This document shows, piece by piece, positions 63,335-64,000 of a DNA stretch of 64,000 nt. Below the pieces are notes generated by a model, which saw only the letters and a program-made list of their open reading frames with translations, had not been told where the DNA came from and did no database searches. Positions within the stretch are counted from its first letter, which is position 1, and the number at the start of each line of letters is the position of its first letter. This DNA comes from Streptomyces sp. NBC_00344 (GTDB lineage Bacteria > Actinomycetota > Actinomycetes > Streptomycetales > Streptomycetaceae): the NCBI RefSeq assembly GCF_036088315.1, contig NZ_CP107996.1, forward strand, positions 2,004,501 to 2,068,500, written 5' to 3'. Both the position numbers and the translations under genes were made by a program.

Positions 63335-64000
63335 TCAGTGACCTTCTTCAAGTGCTCCGCTGATGTAGATCGAGGCGAGCAGCGTGAAGATATACGCCTG
63401 GAGGAACTGGATCAGCACCTCGAAGGCGGTCATGCCGACTGCCAGGACGAATGAACCGCCCGCGACGGCCGACAGGAACGACGGGGTGAGCAGGTACCAA
63501 CTGGCGACGCTGAACATCACGATCAGCATGTGGCCGGCGAACATGTTGGCCCACAGCCGCACCGCGAGGGTGAACGGCCGGGTGATCACGTTCTGGATGA
63601 ACTCCAGAAGCACGATCAGCGGGACGAGGCCCTTGGGCAGGCCTTCGATCCAGACCAGGTTCTTGACGCCACCCTTGAAGCCGTGGGTCTTGAACGTCAG
63701 GTACATGTACGTCACGAACACCAGCGCAGCAAGGCCGACCGGGAACGCGAAGCGTGAGGTCGCCGGGAACTGCGCCAGCGGGATGATGGACATGATGTTC
63801 ATGATCCACACGAAGAAGAAGATCGACGTGAGGAAGGGAACGTACTTGGTGCCCTTCTTGCCGATCACTTCCGCGGCGATACTCCGCGCCACGAAGTTGT
63901 AGCCGATCTCGCCGACCAGCTGCAGCTTCCCGGGGACCATCTTCGGCTTGTGGAACGCGGCCCAGAAGAACCCGACCACGAGCAGCATGCAGATGATGGC
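63335..64000 (-). CDS. atpB: ATP synthase a subunit (partial, N-terminus off window)
   Basis: The last 222 residues of the membrane channel subunit are in the window. The essential arginine lies in FTLAVRLWANMFAGHMLIVM, and the end FEVLIQFLQAYIFTLLASIY ISGALEEGH is typical of the family. The upstream start is beyond base 64000. It is the first structural gene seen here of atpB-E-F-H-A-G-D-C; any atpI would lie outside. Confidence 0.97.
   Translation of the reverse strand, partial: AIICMLLVVGFFWAAFHKPKMVPGKLQLVGEIGYNFVARSIAAEVIGKKGTKYVPFLTSIFFFVWIMNIMSIIPLAQFPATSRFAFPVGLAALVFVTYMYLTFKTHGFKGGVKNLVWIEGLPKGLVPLIVLLEFIQNVITRPFTLAVRLWANMFAGHMLIVMFSVASWYLLTPSFLSAVAGGSFVLAVGMTAFEVLIQFLQAYIFTLLASIYISGALEEGH

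Overview
The window is high-GC actinobacterial chromosome, almost certainly Streptomyces. The reasons are GC-rich third codon positions, many GTG and TTG starts, many apparently leaderless promoters, and a gene order that matches, from memory, the conserved core region of Streptomyces coelicolor around pfkA, pta-ackA, pyk, icmA, scy-filP, nucS, chiC and atp. No prophage, IS element, CRISPR array, tRNA or rRNA was recognised. Nearly all of the sequence is assigned to genes, with about 60 intact genes and two clear gene remnants.

Left part (1-12.3 kb, the most accessory stretch): a MerR regulator cut by the window edge, a drug-efflux MFS transporter divergent from its likely TetR repressor across a cluster of palindromic operators, a Nudix hydrolase whose frame runs into antisense sequence, a zinc alcohol dehydrogenase, DNA glycosylase Tag, a DctA-type dicarboxylate symporter divergent from a DcuS/CitA-type two-component system, and an ABC sugar importer (binding protein plus two permeases, no ATPase).

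Central carbon block (12.3-19.3 kb): a helix-turn-helix regulator, ATP-phosphofructokinase, phosphotransacetylase-acetate kinase and pyruvate kinase. Next come a three-gene envelope operon of unknown function (DUF6230, DUF6114 and a Ser/Thr-rich secreted protein), a CnoX-like thioredoxin, a TetR regulator, a ferritin-like protein and a decayed P-loop gene.

Acyl-CoA block (25.6-34.9 kb): isobutyryl-CoA mutase large subunit, two DUF3817 membrane proteins, two MarR regulators, an MTH1187-type small protein, three tandem AIM24 proteins, the mutase chaperone MeaB, an acetyl-CoA acetyltransferase and methylmalonyl-CoA epimerase. Further right lie a 3-hydroxyacyl-CoA dehydrogenase and a cobalamin adenosyltransferase, which would make the B12 cofactor the mutases need.

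Right part: the polar-growth coiled-coil pair scy-filP, two duplicated ABC-2 transporter modules, an LLM-class oxidoreductase, the mismatch-repair endonuclease nucS, a large membrane-anchored ATP-binding-like protein, a STAS protein, a chitinase with its two-component system and a promoter carrying the classical repeat pair, and a nearly complete F1Fo ATP synthase operon (atpB cut by the right edge, then E-F-H-A-G-D-C) followed by a DUF2550 gene.

The less explained items are the DUF6230/DUF6114 operon, the AIM24 triplet, the duplicated transporters beside filP, several unassigned palindromic operators, the two gene remnants, and strong hairpins inside the atp operon.
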